The notes: a model not told the origin generated them from the letters alone. 64,000 bases of DNA from Pseudogracilibacillus auburnensis (GCF_003201975.1 NZ_QJJQ01000002.1:324160-388159), one strand, 5' to 3'; shown: positions 18,359-28,498, counted from the stretch's first letter. Translations and numbers: made by a program.

Positions 18359-19363
18359 ATGATAAAAGATTTACACTGGAATAAAGTAATTTTAGGGATT
18401 GGTTTTACTTTTTTTATCGCTTTACTTGGCTATGTATTAGCAATCGTACCAGGATTTAATCGGGTCGGTCCTTTAGCTTGTGCCATTATACTTGCAGTAA
18501 TTTATCGTCAAATCTTTGGCTATCCTACATTTCTTAAAGCTGGAATTGATATTACCGCAAAATATATTTTACGATTAGCAATCATTTTGTACGGATTAAA
18601 GCTAAATATTAACGTAATATTTGAAGATGGGCTTGGATTATTAGTCAAGAGCATCATCGCGATTATTTTTGCTATTTTCCTTATGATTTATCTAGCAAAA
18701 TGGTTGAAGGCCGAAGAGGAAATTTCACTTTTATTAGGAATTGGGACTGGCATTTGTGGGGCTGCGGCAATTGCAGCTACCGCTCCTATTTTAAAAGCGA
18801 AGGAAGAAGATACCGCAATAAGTATTGCCATTATCGCGTTAATTGGAACCGTATTTTCGATTTGTTATACGTTGGTTATGCCAATACTCCCAATTTCAAG
18901 TATTGACTTTGGGATTTGGTCTGGTCTTAGTTTACACGAACTTGCCCATGTAGCGCTGGCGGCTGAACCTGCTGGGGAAAATGAACTTGCGATCGCTCTG
19001 CTTGCAAAGTTAACTCGTGTATTTTTACTTGTTCCTGTCTGTTTTATCTTAATTATGTGGCTAAAACGTAAAAAGAATGGCAATGAAGGGGCTAGTATTA
19101 CGTTTCCGTATTTCTTACTTGGATTTATTATGATGAGTTTGTTCGGGAGTTATGTATTAAATAAGTTCATTTTTATTTCTGATCCTATACAACTATGGAT
19201 TAGTAATGGGACAACGTTTTTACTTACTTCAGCAATGGTTGGACTTGGTTTAAATGTCAGTTTATCTTCCATTCGAACGAAAGCGTTAAAACCATTGCTT
19301 GCGATGATCATTACTTCTGTTGTGCTAAGTATTGTGATGTTCTTGCTAACAGTTGTCTTTTAA
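18359..19363 (+). CDS. YeiH/UPF0324 family putative sulfate exporter
   Basis: The 334-residue integral membrane protein has about 10-11 hydrophobic segments. The family signature IGTGICGAAAIAATAPILKA lies near residue 125 and HELAHVALAA near residue 197. The YeiH family is annotated as putative sulfate or sulfonate-derived anion exporters; transport has been shown for few members. The divergent LysR gene supports regulated expression. GAGAGAAGGG precedes the ATG. Confidence 0.87.
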   Translation: MIKDLHWNKVILGIGFTFFIALLGYVLAIVPGFNRVGPLACAIILAVIYRQIFGYPTFLKAGIDITAKYILRLAIILYGLKLNINVIFEDGLGLLVKSIIAIIFAIFLMIYLAKWLKAEEEISLLLGIGTGICGAAAIAATAPILKAKEEDTAISIAIIALIGTVFSICYTLVMPILPISSIDFGIWSGLSLHELAHVALAAEPAGENELAIALLAKLTRVFLLVPVCFILIMWLKRKKNGNEGASITFPYFLLGFIMMSLFGSYVLNKFIFISDPIQLWISNGTTFLLTSAMVGLGLNVSLSSIRTKALKPLLAMIITSVVLSIVMFLLTVVF

Positions 19364-19393
19364 GAGGGTGGGACATAACAAAACGTCCCACTC
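19364..19393 (+). terminator. Stem-loop after the YeiH gene, fused to the GGGTGGGACA repeat family
   Basis: GAGGGTGGGAC and GTCCCACTC pair around ATAACAAAAC, starting one nt after the stop codon. It has no T tract, but the sequence matches the start of the GAGGCTGGGACATAAC repeat, so it may double as a terminator. Confidence 0.4.
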
Positions 19394-20350
19394 AAAAGAT
19401 AAATTATTATCAAAATAGAAAGTTTAAAATATTACTCGGCAGCTGTCGGATTTTAAATATAAACGTAGTTGAACGAAACTGTGTAGTAACTTTTAAATAG
19501 TGAATATACCATCGCTACGGAAATGCACTCCGCTTTCGACAACTGAAATGGTTTTAAAAGAACTTTGGAAGGATTGGTATACACCTGCATCCTGAATATG
19601 CTGCGCTTTCCATAGGCGGCTGATGAAAAAGTCCCCAAGGTTTGTTTACATGCGTTCCATCCGAATCCACTTCGCTTTCCTCGGGCAACGCCTCAACTAA
19701 TTTCAAACGTTTTATTCAAAACGTTTGAAATGGATTTTCGGCTGTTGCTTTTCCCGCAGGAGTCTTCGTGCATTCGGATTCCACACAAATATGGAATGTT
19801 GACTTTTTCTTTCATCCTATTGTATTAGCGATACAGAGGTATGGAAAACATGCCATTTGGCCATAAAATAACCGTCTTTTTGGTATAATTTCGAATAGTT
19901 TTTTTCGGTAGCCTCCCTGTCCATCCACAGGAGTCTCCGTGCATTTCCTTCGCTAAGGTGAGGTTGAATCATTAGGTAATTTATGTTTGAAATAAATATC
20001 ATTTACATTCACCTAACCAAACGTATAGTTGATTGGAGCGTAGGACAGTCGACTCCTGCGGGAAAAGCAAATGGTCTTCGATGGGACGAGCATTTAGCGG
20101 AGTCCCACGAGTCTGAAGACCCCGGAGGAAGCGGTTTTCTTCCGAGGCGGGTTAAGTTCGCGACGTCCTTGTCGCAACACCCGCACTAGCACGTCCTGTG
20201 CGTCGGAGGCTGAAGCCGTGCCCGCGGAAAGCGACTGTCCGTAGCGGAAATCAACGTTGCTGTGACTAGGTTTATAGACGAAATATCAAACTAAGATACT
20301 GCACAGTTTAATTTTTATGAGCAACACGTTTTTTTAAAAAACATCATGCA
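19394..20350. repeat. Repeat-rich intergenic block (homologous core about 19920-20240)
   Basis: There is no credible gene here. The segment from CATCCACAGGAGTCTCCGTG through AGTCGACTCCTGCGGGAAAA to GCCCGCGGAAAGCGACTGTC recurs in inverted orientation at 41138-41475. The core is GC-rich and full of short palindromes (for example ACGTCCTTGTCG, GCACTAGCACGTCCTGTGCG). An additional CTGCGCTTTCCATAGG/TTTTCCCGCAGGAGTCTTCG segment at 19600-19790 looks like a second, partly decayed copy of the same family. This is the largest non-coding stretch between genes in the first half of the window. Confidence 0.7.
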
Positions 20351-20404
20351 AAATCCGAACTTATGCATTCTTCATTGAAGTATTTGCACCAAGTTCGGAT
20401 TTTT
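20351..20404. terminator. Bidirectional terminator
   Basis: AAATCCGAACTT pairs with AAGTTCGGATTT and is followed by TT on the plus strand and preceded by an A-rich run. It is placed to end the HAD phosphatase transcript (minus strand). Confidence 0.7.
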
Positions 20405-20440
20405 CCATGACTAACCTATTTTTCCCGTCCTCTTCCTCTG

Positions 20441-21175
20441 TTATAACGCAAAGCGCTCAATTGCTTTTGCAACACCATCATCATTATTCGTATCTGTCAC
20501 ATAATCGGCCGTTTCAATAATTAATTGCTGTGCATTTGCAACTGCAACTCCTACTCCAACTTGTTCGATCATTTTGAGATCATTTAAACTATCACCTGCT
20601 GCCATAACGTTTTCCATTGAAATACCGAGCTCTTTACAGATCGAACGAATCGCTTTTGCTTTATTTACCCCTGCTTTGTTTATTTCTATATTTGTAAGCG
20701 ATGAATTTGTTATTTCAATACTTTTATCATCTTGTAACTGTTCAAGTAAAAATTGTTTCGCCTTCTCATCCAAGTTACCATATCCAATTTTCAACCATTC
20801 ATGTTGATGGAAATTTTCAGGACGTCTACGATTGACAAAAATTTCATCTGTTGCAACGATCCACATATGGTAATTGTTTTTATCTCCTAACTCCCATAAT
20901 GATTCTATTTTATGAGCATCTAATGTATGTCTTTCTAGTAACTTATGATCAACAGTCCATATTTCTGCACCGTTTGATGTAATAATATAGGAAGTTAATT
21001 TTAACTCTTCTGCATAAGAAGCACACATTTGTAGTGGTCTTCCAGTACTTAAGACAATTTCAATATCCTCATTTAATGCTTGATTGATAACATTTTTCGT
21101 ATAATTAGATACAATTCCATCATCATTTAACAAAGTTCCGTCCATATCTAATGCAACTAATTTAACTTTTTTCAT
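20441..21175 (-). CDS. Cof-type HAD-IIB phosphatase
   Basis: The 244-residue protein has HAD motif I LDMDGTLLNDDG, motif II LSTGRP, the conserved Lys in NKAKAIRSI and motif IV AAGDSLNDLKMIE. A C2B cap lies between. Members dephosphorylate sugar phosphates, FMN or pyridoxal phosphate; specificity cannot be read. It starts 14 nt after the MFS gene stop on the same strand, so the two form an operon. Confidence 0.9.
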   Translation of the reverse strand: MKKVKLVALDMDGTLLNDDGIVSNYTKNVINQALNEDIEIVLSTGRPLQMCASYAEELKLTSYIITSNGAEIWTVDHKLLERHTLDAHKIESLWELGDKNNYHMWIVATDEIFVNRRRPENFHQHEWLKIGYGNLDEKAKQFLLEQLQDDKSIEITNSSLTNIEINKAGVNKAKAIRSICKELGISMENVMAAGDSLNDLKMIEQVGVGVAVANAQQLIIETADYVTDTNNDDGVAKAIERFAL

Positions 21176-21189
21176 GTAAATCCCCTTTT

Positions 21190-22410
21190 CTATTTATCTA
21201 GTACATATTTATTTTGACCTGCAGCCATTCCGAAATAGATGATAACAATAGTTATACCAATTAATAAATATAATGGGATTGTCCACACTTGAGTCAGATC
21301 ATAAATAAAGCCAATCATAATTGGTCCGGTTGCGGCAAGAAGATAACCAATTGATTGTGCCATCCCTGATAATTCAGCAGCTTGTTTCGCATTTCTAGCC
21401 CGAATTGCAAGAAATGATAATGCTAAGGCGAAGTTCGCACTTGAGGCTGTCCCTATACAAGCGATAGCAATTAAAGTTACGACAAAAGATGGATTCATTA
21501 TTAAACAAGTGACACCAATAATGTATAACGTATTGACAATCAAAACTAACAAGCTTTGTGATTTCATTTTTACGGCAATCATTGGAACAATAAAACTAAC
21601 TGGGATACCGATAAACTGAAAATAAGAAAGCATCACTCCAGCCGTTGTCTTGTCCATTCCATATCCCATTAAAATTTCTGGTAACCAAGATATCGTTATG
21701 TAAAAAATCGATGATTGCAGACCCATAAATAAAGCGACTTTCCAAGCGAGAGGCGCTTTCCACATGCCACTTCCTTTATCCGGTTCAAAAAACGCCATCT
21801 TCTCTTCACTTTTTATGTTATTCTTCCGGTAAATAATCGTCCAAATAATAAGGCCAATTGCTGCGGGAATAATCCAAATGAATAAGGCGAGCTGCCATCC
21901 TAACTGTAAACCTTCCGCTAAAGGTACACTAACACCTGATGCCGAAGTAGCAAAAATGGACATAGATGATGTATATATACTTGTCATAATCGCCACTTTT
22001 GTTGGAAACTTTTCCTTAATGACTCCTGGAAGTAGTACATTGCAAATTGCGATTCCAAAACCGATAAATAAAGTTCCTAAAAATAACAAAAAGATAACCG
22101 AAATAGATCGTAAACTTATGCCTATTATTAACACGAGTAATCCAAAAGCTAGTGTCCGTTCATTTGAAAGTCTATTTGCAAGCTTCGGTGCGATAGGTGA
22201 CATAATGGCAAACGCAATTAACGGTAAGCTCGTTAACAGTGCGACGCTCCAATTAGAGAAACCTACATCGTCTCGAATGGTTCCAATTAATGGTCCAACC
22301 GATGTGATAGCTGGTCGTAAATTGAAGGCGATAAAGACGATTCCAGTAAATAATAATATGGTATATGCTTTTCCTTTATTTTCTTGATGTACTATATTTT
22401 GTCCACTCAA
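21190..22410 (-). CDS. CynX/NimT family MFS transporter
   Basis: The protein has about 406 residues and 12 predicted membrane segments. AFNLRPAITSVGPLIGTIRD near the N-terminus is the signature of the CynX/NimT (cyanate permease, nitroimidazole resistance) branch; B. subtilis YycB is a relative. The substrate is unknown. I prefer a TTG start at 22410 with GGAAGGTGG about 7 nt upstream; an in-frame GTG at 22422 overlaps that site. Confidence 0.85.
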   Translation of the reverse strand: MSGQNIVHQENKGKAYTILLFTGIVFIAFNLRPAITSVGPLIGTIRDDVGFSNWSVALLTSLPLIAFAIMSPIAPKLANRLSNERTLAFGLLVLIIGISLRSISVIFLLFLGTLFIGFGIAICNVLLPGVIKEKFPTKVAIMTSIYTSSMSIFATSASGVSVPLAEGLQLGWQLALFIWIIPAAIGLIIWTIIYRKNNIKSEEKMAFFEPDKGSGMWKAPLAWKVALFMGLQSSIFYITISWLPEILMGYGMDKTTAGVMLSYFQFIGIPVSFIVPMIAVKMKSQSLLVLIVNTLYIIGVTCLIMNPSFVVTLIAIACIGTASSANFALALSFLAIRARNAKQAAELSGMAQSIGYLLAATGPIMIGFIYDLTQVWTIPLYLLIGITIVIIYFGMAAGQNKYVLDK

Positions 22411-22565
22411 ACGATAGCCCACCTTCCTAAACTCTTATTCATCATAACATATAAACTTAGTTGAATTTAAGAGAAGTAGATTAAAATACTGCAAATGTAT
22501 GGCTTGAACGTTTGAAATAAAAGGTGGCTTGCTCTTTTCGTCGAACGAAAGTCTAAATTACCATC

Positions 22566-22607
22566 AAAAAAACTGTCTCACAAGCCTTGGCTGGAAGACA
22601 GTTTTTT
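22566..22607 (-). terminator. Strong bidirectional terminator
   Basis: AAAAAACTGTCT pairs with AGACAGTTTTTT. It lies 17 nt beyond the TRAP permease stop. Confidence 0.85.
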
Positions 22608-22623
22608 CATTTCTAGCTACAAT

Positions 22624-24618
22624 TTATGAAGTTACCTGAGATGGAGTCTGTTGCTCTAATCCACCACTATCATCTTTTCGTTGTTTTTGAATAAACCAAA
22701 CGAGACCAATAAGCCCAATCCCGACAAAATTTGTAATCATTTCCGGTAAAATTAAACACATTCCACCTATAAACATGAACAACCGCTCCCACACTCTTGA
22801 ATGACGAATAAAAAATCCAATCATCGCACTACTGACACCCATCATTCCGATTACAGCTGTTGCAATGGCCACGGTTAACTCAAGTGCCGTCACATCAACT
22901 AAAACTAAAATTGGATTATACACAAATATATAAGGAATAATAAATGCCGCTATCGCGAGTTTTACCGCTGTTACACCACTCTTAAATGGATTCGCCCTAG
23001 CAATTCCAGCCCCGGCATAAGCGGCAAGGCAAACTGGCGGTGTAATATCAGCAACAATACCAAAGTAAAACACAAACATATGAACCGCAATCGGTGCTAG
23101 ATCGAAACCATTAATTAAAGCTGGAGCAGCGATGGTTGCGGTTACAACATAGTTCGCTGTTGTCGGCAGCCCCATGCCTAAAATGAGGCAAGCAATCATT
23201 GTGAAGAAGAGCGCTAATATTAAGTGGCCCGATGATAAAGAAATAATACCAGCAGCAAATTTCGCCCCAAGCCCTGTAATACTAACGACACCAGCAATAA
23301 TTCCTGCTGTTGCGACTGCTGCAATAACAGGTAATGCAACACGAGCACCTTGTTCTAGAACGTAGAACGTCTTTTTCAATGACATCCGTGATTCTTTACG
23401 AATTAAACTAACTAAATAAGTGGAAATAATTCCATAAATTGCGGCACGTTGTGGTGTAAATCCAATCATTACTGTTCCAATAATGACAAATAATGGAATA
23501 AGCATGTAACCATAACGAATCATTTGTTCTTTCAAATTCGGTAATTGCGACTTAGGTAATCCTAAAATTCCTAACTTTTTCGCTTCAAAATGAGTACCAA
23601 TAAAAATTCCAGTAAAGTATAGAATCGCCGGAACGATTGCTGCTACCATAATTACTGCATAGGAAACACCTAAATATTCCATCATAATAAAGGCTGCAGC
23701 ACCCATTATTGGTGGCATAATTTGTCCCCCAGTAGATGCAGATGCTTCTGTACCTGCTGCAAATTCAGGTTTAAATCCTGCCTTTTTCATCATCGGAATT
23801 GTAAAGGAACCAGAAGCAACTGTATTTCCTACTGAACTCCCTGATACCATTCCTTGTAAAGCGCTAGCGACAACTGCCGCTTTTGCTGTTCCTCCAGTGA
23901 ACCTTCCTGTTAAAGCAAATGCTATATCATTAAAAAACTGGCCGATTCTCGTATGAACGAGCATGACACCGAAAAATAAAAACAAGTAAATAAATTTAGA
24001 TGAAATTTGAATGGGCGTCCCGAAAACTCCACTCTCTTGATACCAAAGATTAGTCGCTACACGATTAAATGAAAATCCCGGATGTGATAAAACCTGAGTT
24101 GGTATATATTTCCCAAATAATGCATACAGAATCATGACAGATGCAACGATAACGATTGGGATTCCTACCGTACGACGTGTTGCTTCAAGTAGTAATAAAA
24201 TTGCGACAATAGAAATAATCGTATCAAGCATACTATAACCCGAAATTCTGCTTTGAATAATCGAATCGAAAAAGATTATTTTATGATACGTTACATACAT
24301 CGCTGTAAAAGCTAATATAACATCATACCAAGGAACTGTTTTTTGCTTTTTTTGCAAGCCACTTTTTGCTGGATAAAGTAAAAATATAATTCCAAGCGCT
24401 GTCCCTAAATGGATCGCCCCTTGCTTTTGTGAAGGTAGCGTTCCAAAATAACCCGCATAAATATGAAAAACCGTTAAAGCAACTCCCAAAAAGGTAACAA
24501 TCCACGCCCATTTACCAATATGTTCCCGAAATTGACTTTCTCGATCATATTTTTCCAACATTTTTTTTGCGTCTTTTTCCGCTTGAGATTGTTCTTTTAA
24601 ACGCACCTGTTCATCCAT
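22624..24618 (-). CDS. TRAP transporter permease, 4TM/12TM fusion
   Basis: The protein has about 664 residues, and nearly all of it after residue 45 is membrane-spanning. It is the fused small (DctQ-like) and large (DctM-like) subunit typical of TAXI-type TRAP transporters, with GMGLPTTANYVV and GGQIMPPIMGAAAF as DctM signatures. It imports a substrate delivered by the extracytoplasmic binding protein encoded 74 nt upstream, driven by an ion gradient. I chose the ATG (MDEQVRL) that follows AAGGTGGTGGG; an upstream in-frame ATG has no site. Confidence 0.92.
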   Translation of the reverse strand: MDEQVRLKEQSQAEKDAKKMLEKYDRESQFREHIGKWAWIVTFLGVALTVFHIYAGYFGTLPSQKQGAIHLGTALGIIFLLYPAKSGLQKKQKTVPWYDVILAFTAMYVTYHKIIFFDSIIQSRISGYSMLDTIISIVAILLLLEATRRTVGIPIVIVASVMILYALFGKYIPTQVLSHPGFSFNRVATNLWYQESGVFGTPIQISSKFIYLFLFFGVMLVHTRIGQFFNDIAFALTGRFTGGTAKAAVVASALQGMVSGSSVGNTVASGSFTIPMMKKAGFKPEFAAGTEASASTGGQIMPPIMGAAAFIMMEYLGVSYAVIMVAAIVPAILYFTGIFIGTHFEAKKLGILGLPKSQLPNLKEQMIRYGYMLIPLFVIIGTVMIGFTPQRAAIYGIISTYLVSLIRKESRMSLKKTFYVLEQGARVALPVIAAVATAGIIAGVVSITGLGAKFAAGIISLSSGHLILALFFTMIACLILGMGLPTTANYVVTATIAAPALINGFDLAPIAVHMFVFYFGIVADITPPVCLAAYAGAGIARANPFKSGVTAVKLAIAAFIIPYIFVYNPILVLVDVTALELTVAIATAVIGMMGVSSAMIGFFIRHSRVWERLFMFIGGMCLILPEMITNFVGIGLIGLVWFIQKQRKDDSGGLEQQTPSQVTS

Positions 24619-24692
24619 CTTCCCACCACCTTTTTCTAAAAAGGAAAAGAGCATATAAAGATTGCTCTTTTCCCAGCTTTTTTTACACTATC

Positions 24693-25712
24693 TTACTTTC
24701 CGTCTAAACTAGTAATCCCTGTCGTTTCTCTCGTAACAATTTGAACAATCTCAGGATAGATATGACCGATAAAGGCAACGTTTTCAATTACGTTCCCTTC
24801 AAAATCACCTTCCCCATTAATCGCAGCTAACGATGGAACATGAACAGCCATCCCTAAGTCCATCTCGCCTTCACCAATTGTTGCTAAATTTTCAACAGAA
24901 GCACCTGTTTCCATATTGGTAAAATTACTATCTAAATGGTTATTCCACACGTTAGCAATCTCTCCACCTAACGGATAGTATGTTCCACCTTGACTTCCCG
25001 TACCTAATATAAATTCTGTTTTACGATCTGCTTCGTCTGCGGTTAAGTCCGCAACTGGATTATCGACTGTTAATCCTTGTTCCTCATAATAACGTTTTGC
25101 GCCCGGGTGAATTGGTAAGCCTTCTGCACCATTTAAAGCGTTTTCTAACGTCATTTCGGCTCCCTGAGCATGGGTAACTTCATTCGCGTGTTCCACCATA
25201 ATTCTAGCAAGCTCATACCCTAGCTCTTCATCGATTGTATCCGTGTTCCCCATTAAGACTGCATAAGCTGCAACTGTCTCAATGTCAGACTCTAAAAAAT
25301 CATAACTATCTTGTGGTATAGTGTAACGTTCGTATCCAGTATTTGCTTCCATCTCTTCAATCGCTTCTTCTGATAATCCAAGCATAACAACATCCCCTGC
25401 AGACGCTTGCAAACTTTCGATACTACCAGCTGGAAGTCCTAAAATTCCTATCGAGATATCAATATTTCCGTCCTGTACCAAATCGGCTGCATCTCCAAAA
25501 CCTTCTTGGTAAACTTGATAATCTCCCTCTTCTAATCCATGAGCTGCTAAAAGTATTTTAGAAACTGTGTTTGTTTCACTGGCAGCTGGACCGATTGCTA
25601 TTTTTGCATCCTTCGCTCCACCACTAGTAGAACTACTTCCGCCACAAGCGGCTAGTACTAAAATAAGACCTACTAGCACCATCATAACAGTGAACAACCT
25701 AGTTTTTCTCAT
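24693..25712 (-). CDS. TAXI family TRAP transporter solute-binding lipoprotein
   Basis: The 339-residue protein has a lipobox (ILVLAACGG, Cys23), then a low-complexity Ser/Gly linker and a two-lobe binding fold. GTGSQGGTYYPLGGEIANVW near residue 235 is the TAXI-family signature. It sits on the outer membrane face and hands substrate to the TRAP permease downstream. Residues 60-230 look like a second, rearranged lobe (SIGILGLPAGSIESLQ), so the order differs from the simplest TAXI proteins. Known ligands include glutamate and other carboxylates; none can be assigned here. Confidence 0.88.
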   Translation of the reverse strand: MRKTRLFTVMMVLVGLILVLAACGGSSSTSGGAKDAKIAIGPAASETNTVSKILLAAHGLEEGDYQVYQEGFGDAADLVQDGNIDISIGILGLPAGSIESLQASAGDVVMLGLSEEAIEEMEANTGYERYTIPQDSYDFLESDIETVAAYAVLMGNTDTIDEELGYELARIMVEHANEVTHAQGAEMTLENALNGAEGLPIHPGAKRYYEEQGLTVDNPVADLTADEADRKTEFILGTGSQGGTYYPLGGEIANVWNNHLDSNFTNMETGASVENLATIGEGEMDLGMAVHVPSLAAINGEGDFEGNVIENVAFIGHIYPEIVQIVTRETTGITSLDGK

Positions 25713-25934
25713 TGCTTATCCCCCTTATTTATTTGCCTCATGTAAACTAAACATGATGTAGGTAAGTAAAATAGTAAAGAATGGTAATGATGTCATTAGC
25801 TCACATTATAGCTTTATATAAGTATACTGATTATTCGACGAATTTTCAACCTACTTTTTCCTTATAATCCTCTACCTACCAAACAGTAATATGTATGTGC
25901 TTTCATGGAAAAATATGCTATTCATTTAAGTGCG

Positions 25935-26262
25935 TGTTCAAAAAAGAGGATAAAAAGAATCAAGGTCGCATAAGATCGCTGCGTTCTGGGACTCCACTAA
26001 ATGCTCATCCCATCGAAAAGCTTTTGCATCTACGATTACTCGGTGCAATAAACATTGTACGTGCATTCGAGGTGGTGTAGCTTTAAGCAAGGGTGTATGC
26101 ATTTTAATACGTGAGTAGCAGAGAGGCTAGCCAATTAGAAAACTTGACATTCGCCAGTCCTTCATTGTAATACCTTATTGCTACTTTGGCTATTCAAGAA
26201 TGGATTTACACTTTCTTAAACAGCCAAAGAAATGTGAAGTGTCATTTTTTACCAAACCTTTA
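25935..26262. mobile_element. Second MITE-like copy, opposite orientation, with an internal expansion
   Basis: It begins TGTTCAAAAAAGAGGAT, shares CTGCGTTCTGGGACTCC and CATCCCATCGAAAAG with 10392-10577, and ends near GCCAAAGAAATGTGAAGTG, matching GCCAAAGAAATGCTGAAATG of that copy. The final inverted repeat is degraded (CATTTTTTACC). About 140 extra bases lie in the middle. No gene is present; bases 25713-25934 upstream hold only the AT-rich TAXI promoter region. Confidence 0.55.
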
Positions 26263-26353
26263 AATAACCTCTTTAAGGAATTAGTTGTTCAAATGTTAAA
26301 CTATGAACGGTTCATGTTATAATACGAATGGAACAATTGAAGGAGGATTTACA

Positions 26354-26743
26354 TTGAGTGAACCGCAATTAGTGTATAAAAGTAAAATTAATAAGATTAG
26401 AGGATTTGCACTTAGCTTAATCTTTATTGGTATAGCTGTTATGTATGGAGGAATATTAACGAAAAAAATCCCTTGGTTAATGGTTACTTTTTTCACCATA
26501 GGTGTATTATTTGTTATATTAAGTACAGTCGTTTATTTTTGGATAGGTCTTCTATCCACGAAAGCTATCCCAATCATTTGTCCAAGCTGTGAAAAACCGA
26601 CAAAAATGCTCGGTCGTGTCGATGCTTGTATGCATTGTAAACAGCCACTCACATTGGATAAAGAACTTGAAGGTAAGGAATTTGATGAAAAATATAATAC
26701 ACGAAAATATCGTCGACAATCAGAAGAACAAAGAAAACAATAA
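26354..26743 (+). CDS. ygzB: YgzB family membrane protein
   Basis: The 129-residue protein has two membrane helices ([16 protein letters not shown] and [14 protein letters not shown]) and a C-terminal zinc ribbon ([20 protein letters not shown]). It closely matches the B. subtilis YgzB pattern, including [14 protein letters not shown]. The function is unknown. The start is TTG with GAAGGAGG 9 nt upstream; an ATG 17 codons earlier has no site. In B. subtilis ygzB neighbours perR; here perR is 3.4 kb away, with pabB inserted. Confidence 0.88.
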   Translation: MSEPQLVYKSKINKIRGFALSLIFIGIAVMYGGILTKKIPWLMVTFFTIGVLFVILSTVVYFWIGLLSTKAIPIICPSCEKPTKMLGRVDACMHCKQPLTLDKELEGKEFDEKYNTRKYRRQSEEQRKQ

Positions 26744-26758
26744 TAAGTGGTGGGGCTA

Positions 26759-28498
26759 ATGGTAAAGCAAACCTTACAATTTGATTTTATGATAAACGAA
26801 ACACAACGAAAGCCTCTTTTATTCTCACAGCCAGAAGAATTAATCATTGCTAATCACCTAAAGGATGTAGCAAATTGCTTAGAAAAAGTGGAGCAAGCGG
26901 TCGAAAATGGTTATTATGTTGCAGGTTATATAAGTTATGAAGTTGCTCATTCATTTTTTGACATACATAAAAAAACGGACAACCATATGCCTTTTATTTG
27001 GTTTGGCGTTTTTCGTGAGCCTTCTGTTCAAGTATTTGACCAAAATGGCGGATTTTCAGTTGAAAGTTGGGAAATCGCTCAATCAAAGCTGGAATATAAT
27101 GAGACATTTCAGCACATTATGGATGCCATTATGGAAGGAAAGATCGATCAAATAAACTATACGGTCCCATTCCGAGCAAATTTTCATGGCGATCCTTTTA
27201 CTTATTATAACCAATTAAGGAATGCACAACGTGCGAAATATTGTGCTTACTTAGATATTGGTGATTTTCAAATTCTATCGGCATCGCCAGAGCTATTTTT
27301 TCACGTTAAAAACGGTAGAATAACAGCGAAGCCAATGAAAGGCACCATTCATCGTGGAAAAACGTATGAAGAAGATATCCAAAATAAACATTGGTTACAA
27401 ACATCGAAAAAGAATCAACAGGAAAATAATTTAATTACAACATTAATGTCTGATGAACTAAAAAGAATAGCAAATGAAGCAAGTATTGAAATTGTGGAAA
27501 AGTATTCCGTGGAAAAATATCCAACCGTATATCAGATGACCTCAACGATTTCTGGGGACATTTTACCAGAAGTTCGTTTCATTGATTTAATCAAAGCACT
27601 TTTTCCTTGTGGTTCCATATCCGGTGTCCCGAAACGTGAATCAATACAGATGATTACAGAACTTGAACCCGTCCCACGTGAAGTTTATTGCGGGGCAATT
27701 GGTTATATTACCCCTGAAAAAGAAGCTGTTTTTAATGTCCCTATCCGAACAGTCGTCATTGATAAACAGAATGGAATTGCTCGTTATGGTGCAGGTGGAG
27801 CAATAACGAAAGATTCAAATGTGGACGAAGAATATGACGAAGTGTTAACAAAGACAAAAGTATTACACATCAAAAACCAACCTTTTCAACTTTTGGAAAC
27901 GTTTGGACTGTACGATGGGAAATATGTTGTTTTTAGTGAGCACATAAGTAGACTTGAAAAATCAGCAAACTATTTTGATTTTCACCTTAATCTTCCACGA
28001 ATTAAAGAAAAACTAATGCAATATGCACATTGTCACAAAGATGGAGCATGGAAAGTCCGCTTATTAGTCGATGAAAATGGTCAGGGGCATACAGAAATTT
28101 TTAGATTACATGAAATAGAAAATCCGAAAGTTTGTTTAGCTAAAAAGCCGATCAATAAAGAAAATACATTTTTATACCATAAGACAACGAATCGTTCATT
28201 TTATAAAGAACATATGCGAGATGATGTACTTGATGTTTTATTATGGAATGAAAACGATGAAATCACCGAATTTACAATTGGAAATGTTGTAGTAGAAATC
28301 GATGGTGAACGCTTCACTCCCCCTATTGAATGCGGATTATTACCTGGTACATTTCGCGAAAAATTACTATCCGATGGTACAATAGTGGAGCGTAAAATCA
28401 AGAAAGCGGATTTACATAGTTGTACGCGAATATGGCTTATTAATAGTGTACGAAAATGGGTGGAAGTAGAATTAGTAAAACAGGATCGTTCACATTAA
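26759..28498 (+). CDS. pabB: Aminodeoxychorismate synthase component I fused to aminodeoxychorismate lyase-like domain (PabBC)
   Basis: The protein has about 579 residues. Residues 1-370 are a chorismate-binding domain (PKPMKGT-type segment AKPMKGTIHRGKTYEED, SGVPKRESIQMI, YCGAIGYITPEKEAVFNV, RYGAGGAITKDS). From about residue 380 a class IV aminotransferase fold follows (ETFGLYDGKYVVFSEHISRL, LYHKTTNRSFY, EFTIGNVVVEI, PIECGLLPGTFRE). The first half makes 4-amino-4-deoxychorismate using ammonia from a PabA; the second half could release p-aminobenzoate for folate. The catalytic Lys of the second domain, in the K-TTNRSFY segment, is preserved. No pabA is nearby. The start is the ATG at 26759 after GGTGGGG. 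Confidence 0.9.
   Translation: MVKQTLQFDFMINETQRKPLLFSQPEELIIANHLKDVANCLEKVEQAVENGYYVAGYISYEVAHSFFDIHKKTDNHMPFIWFGVFREPSVQVFDQNGGFSVESWEIAQSKLEYNETFQHIMDAIMEGKIDQINYTVPFRANFHGDPFTYYNQLRNAQRAKYCAYLDIGDFQILSASPELFFHVKNGRITAKPMKGTIHRGKTYEEDIQNKHWLQTSKKNQQENNLITTLMSDELKRIANEASIEIVEKYSVEKYPTVYQMTSTISGDILPEVRFIDLIKALFPCGSISGVPKRESIQMITELEPVPREVYCGAIGYITPEKEAVFNVPIRTVVIDKQNGIARYGAGGAITKDSNVDEEYDEVLTKTKVLHIKNQPFQLLETFGLYDGKYVVFSEHISRLEKSANYFDFHLNLPRIKEKLMQYAHCHKDGAWKVRLLVDENGQGHTEIFRLHEIENPKVCLAKKPINKENTFLYHKTTNRSFYKEHMRDDVLDVLLWNENDEITEFTIGNVVVEIDGERFTPPIECGLLPGTFREKLLSDGTIVERKIKKADLHSCTRIWLINSVRKWVEVELVKQDRSH

Noticed and set aside
19394..20350. CRISPR array
   Set aside because: Repeats are long, imperfect and not regularly spaced; no cas genes are present.
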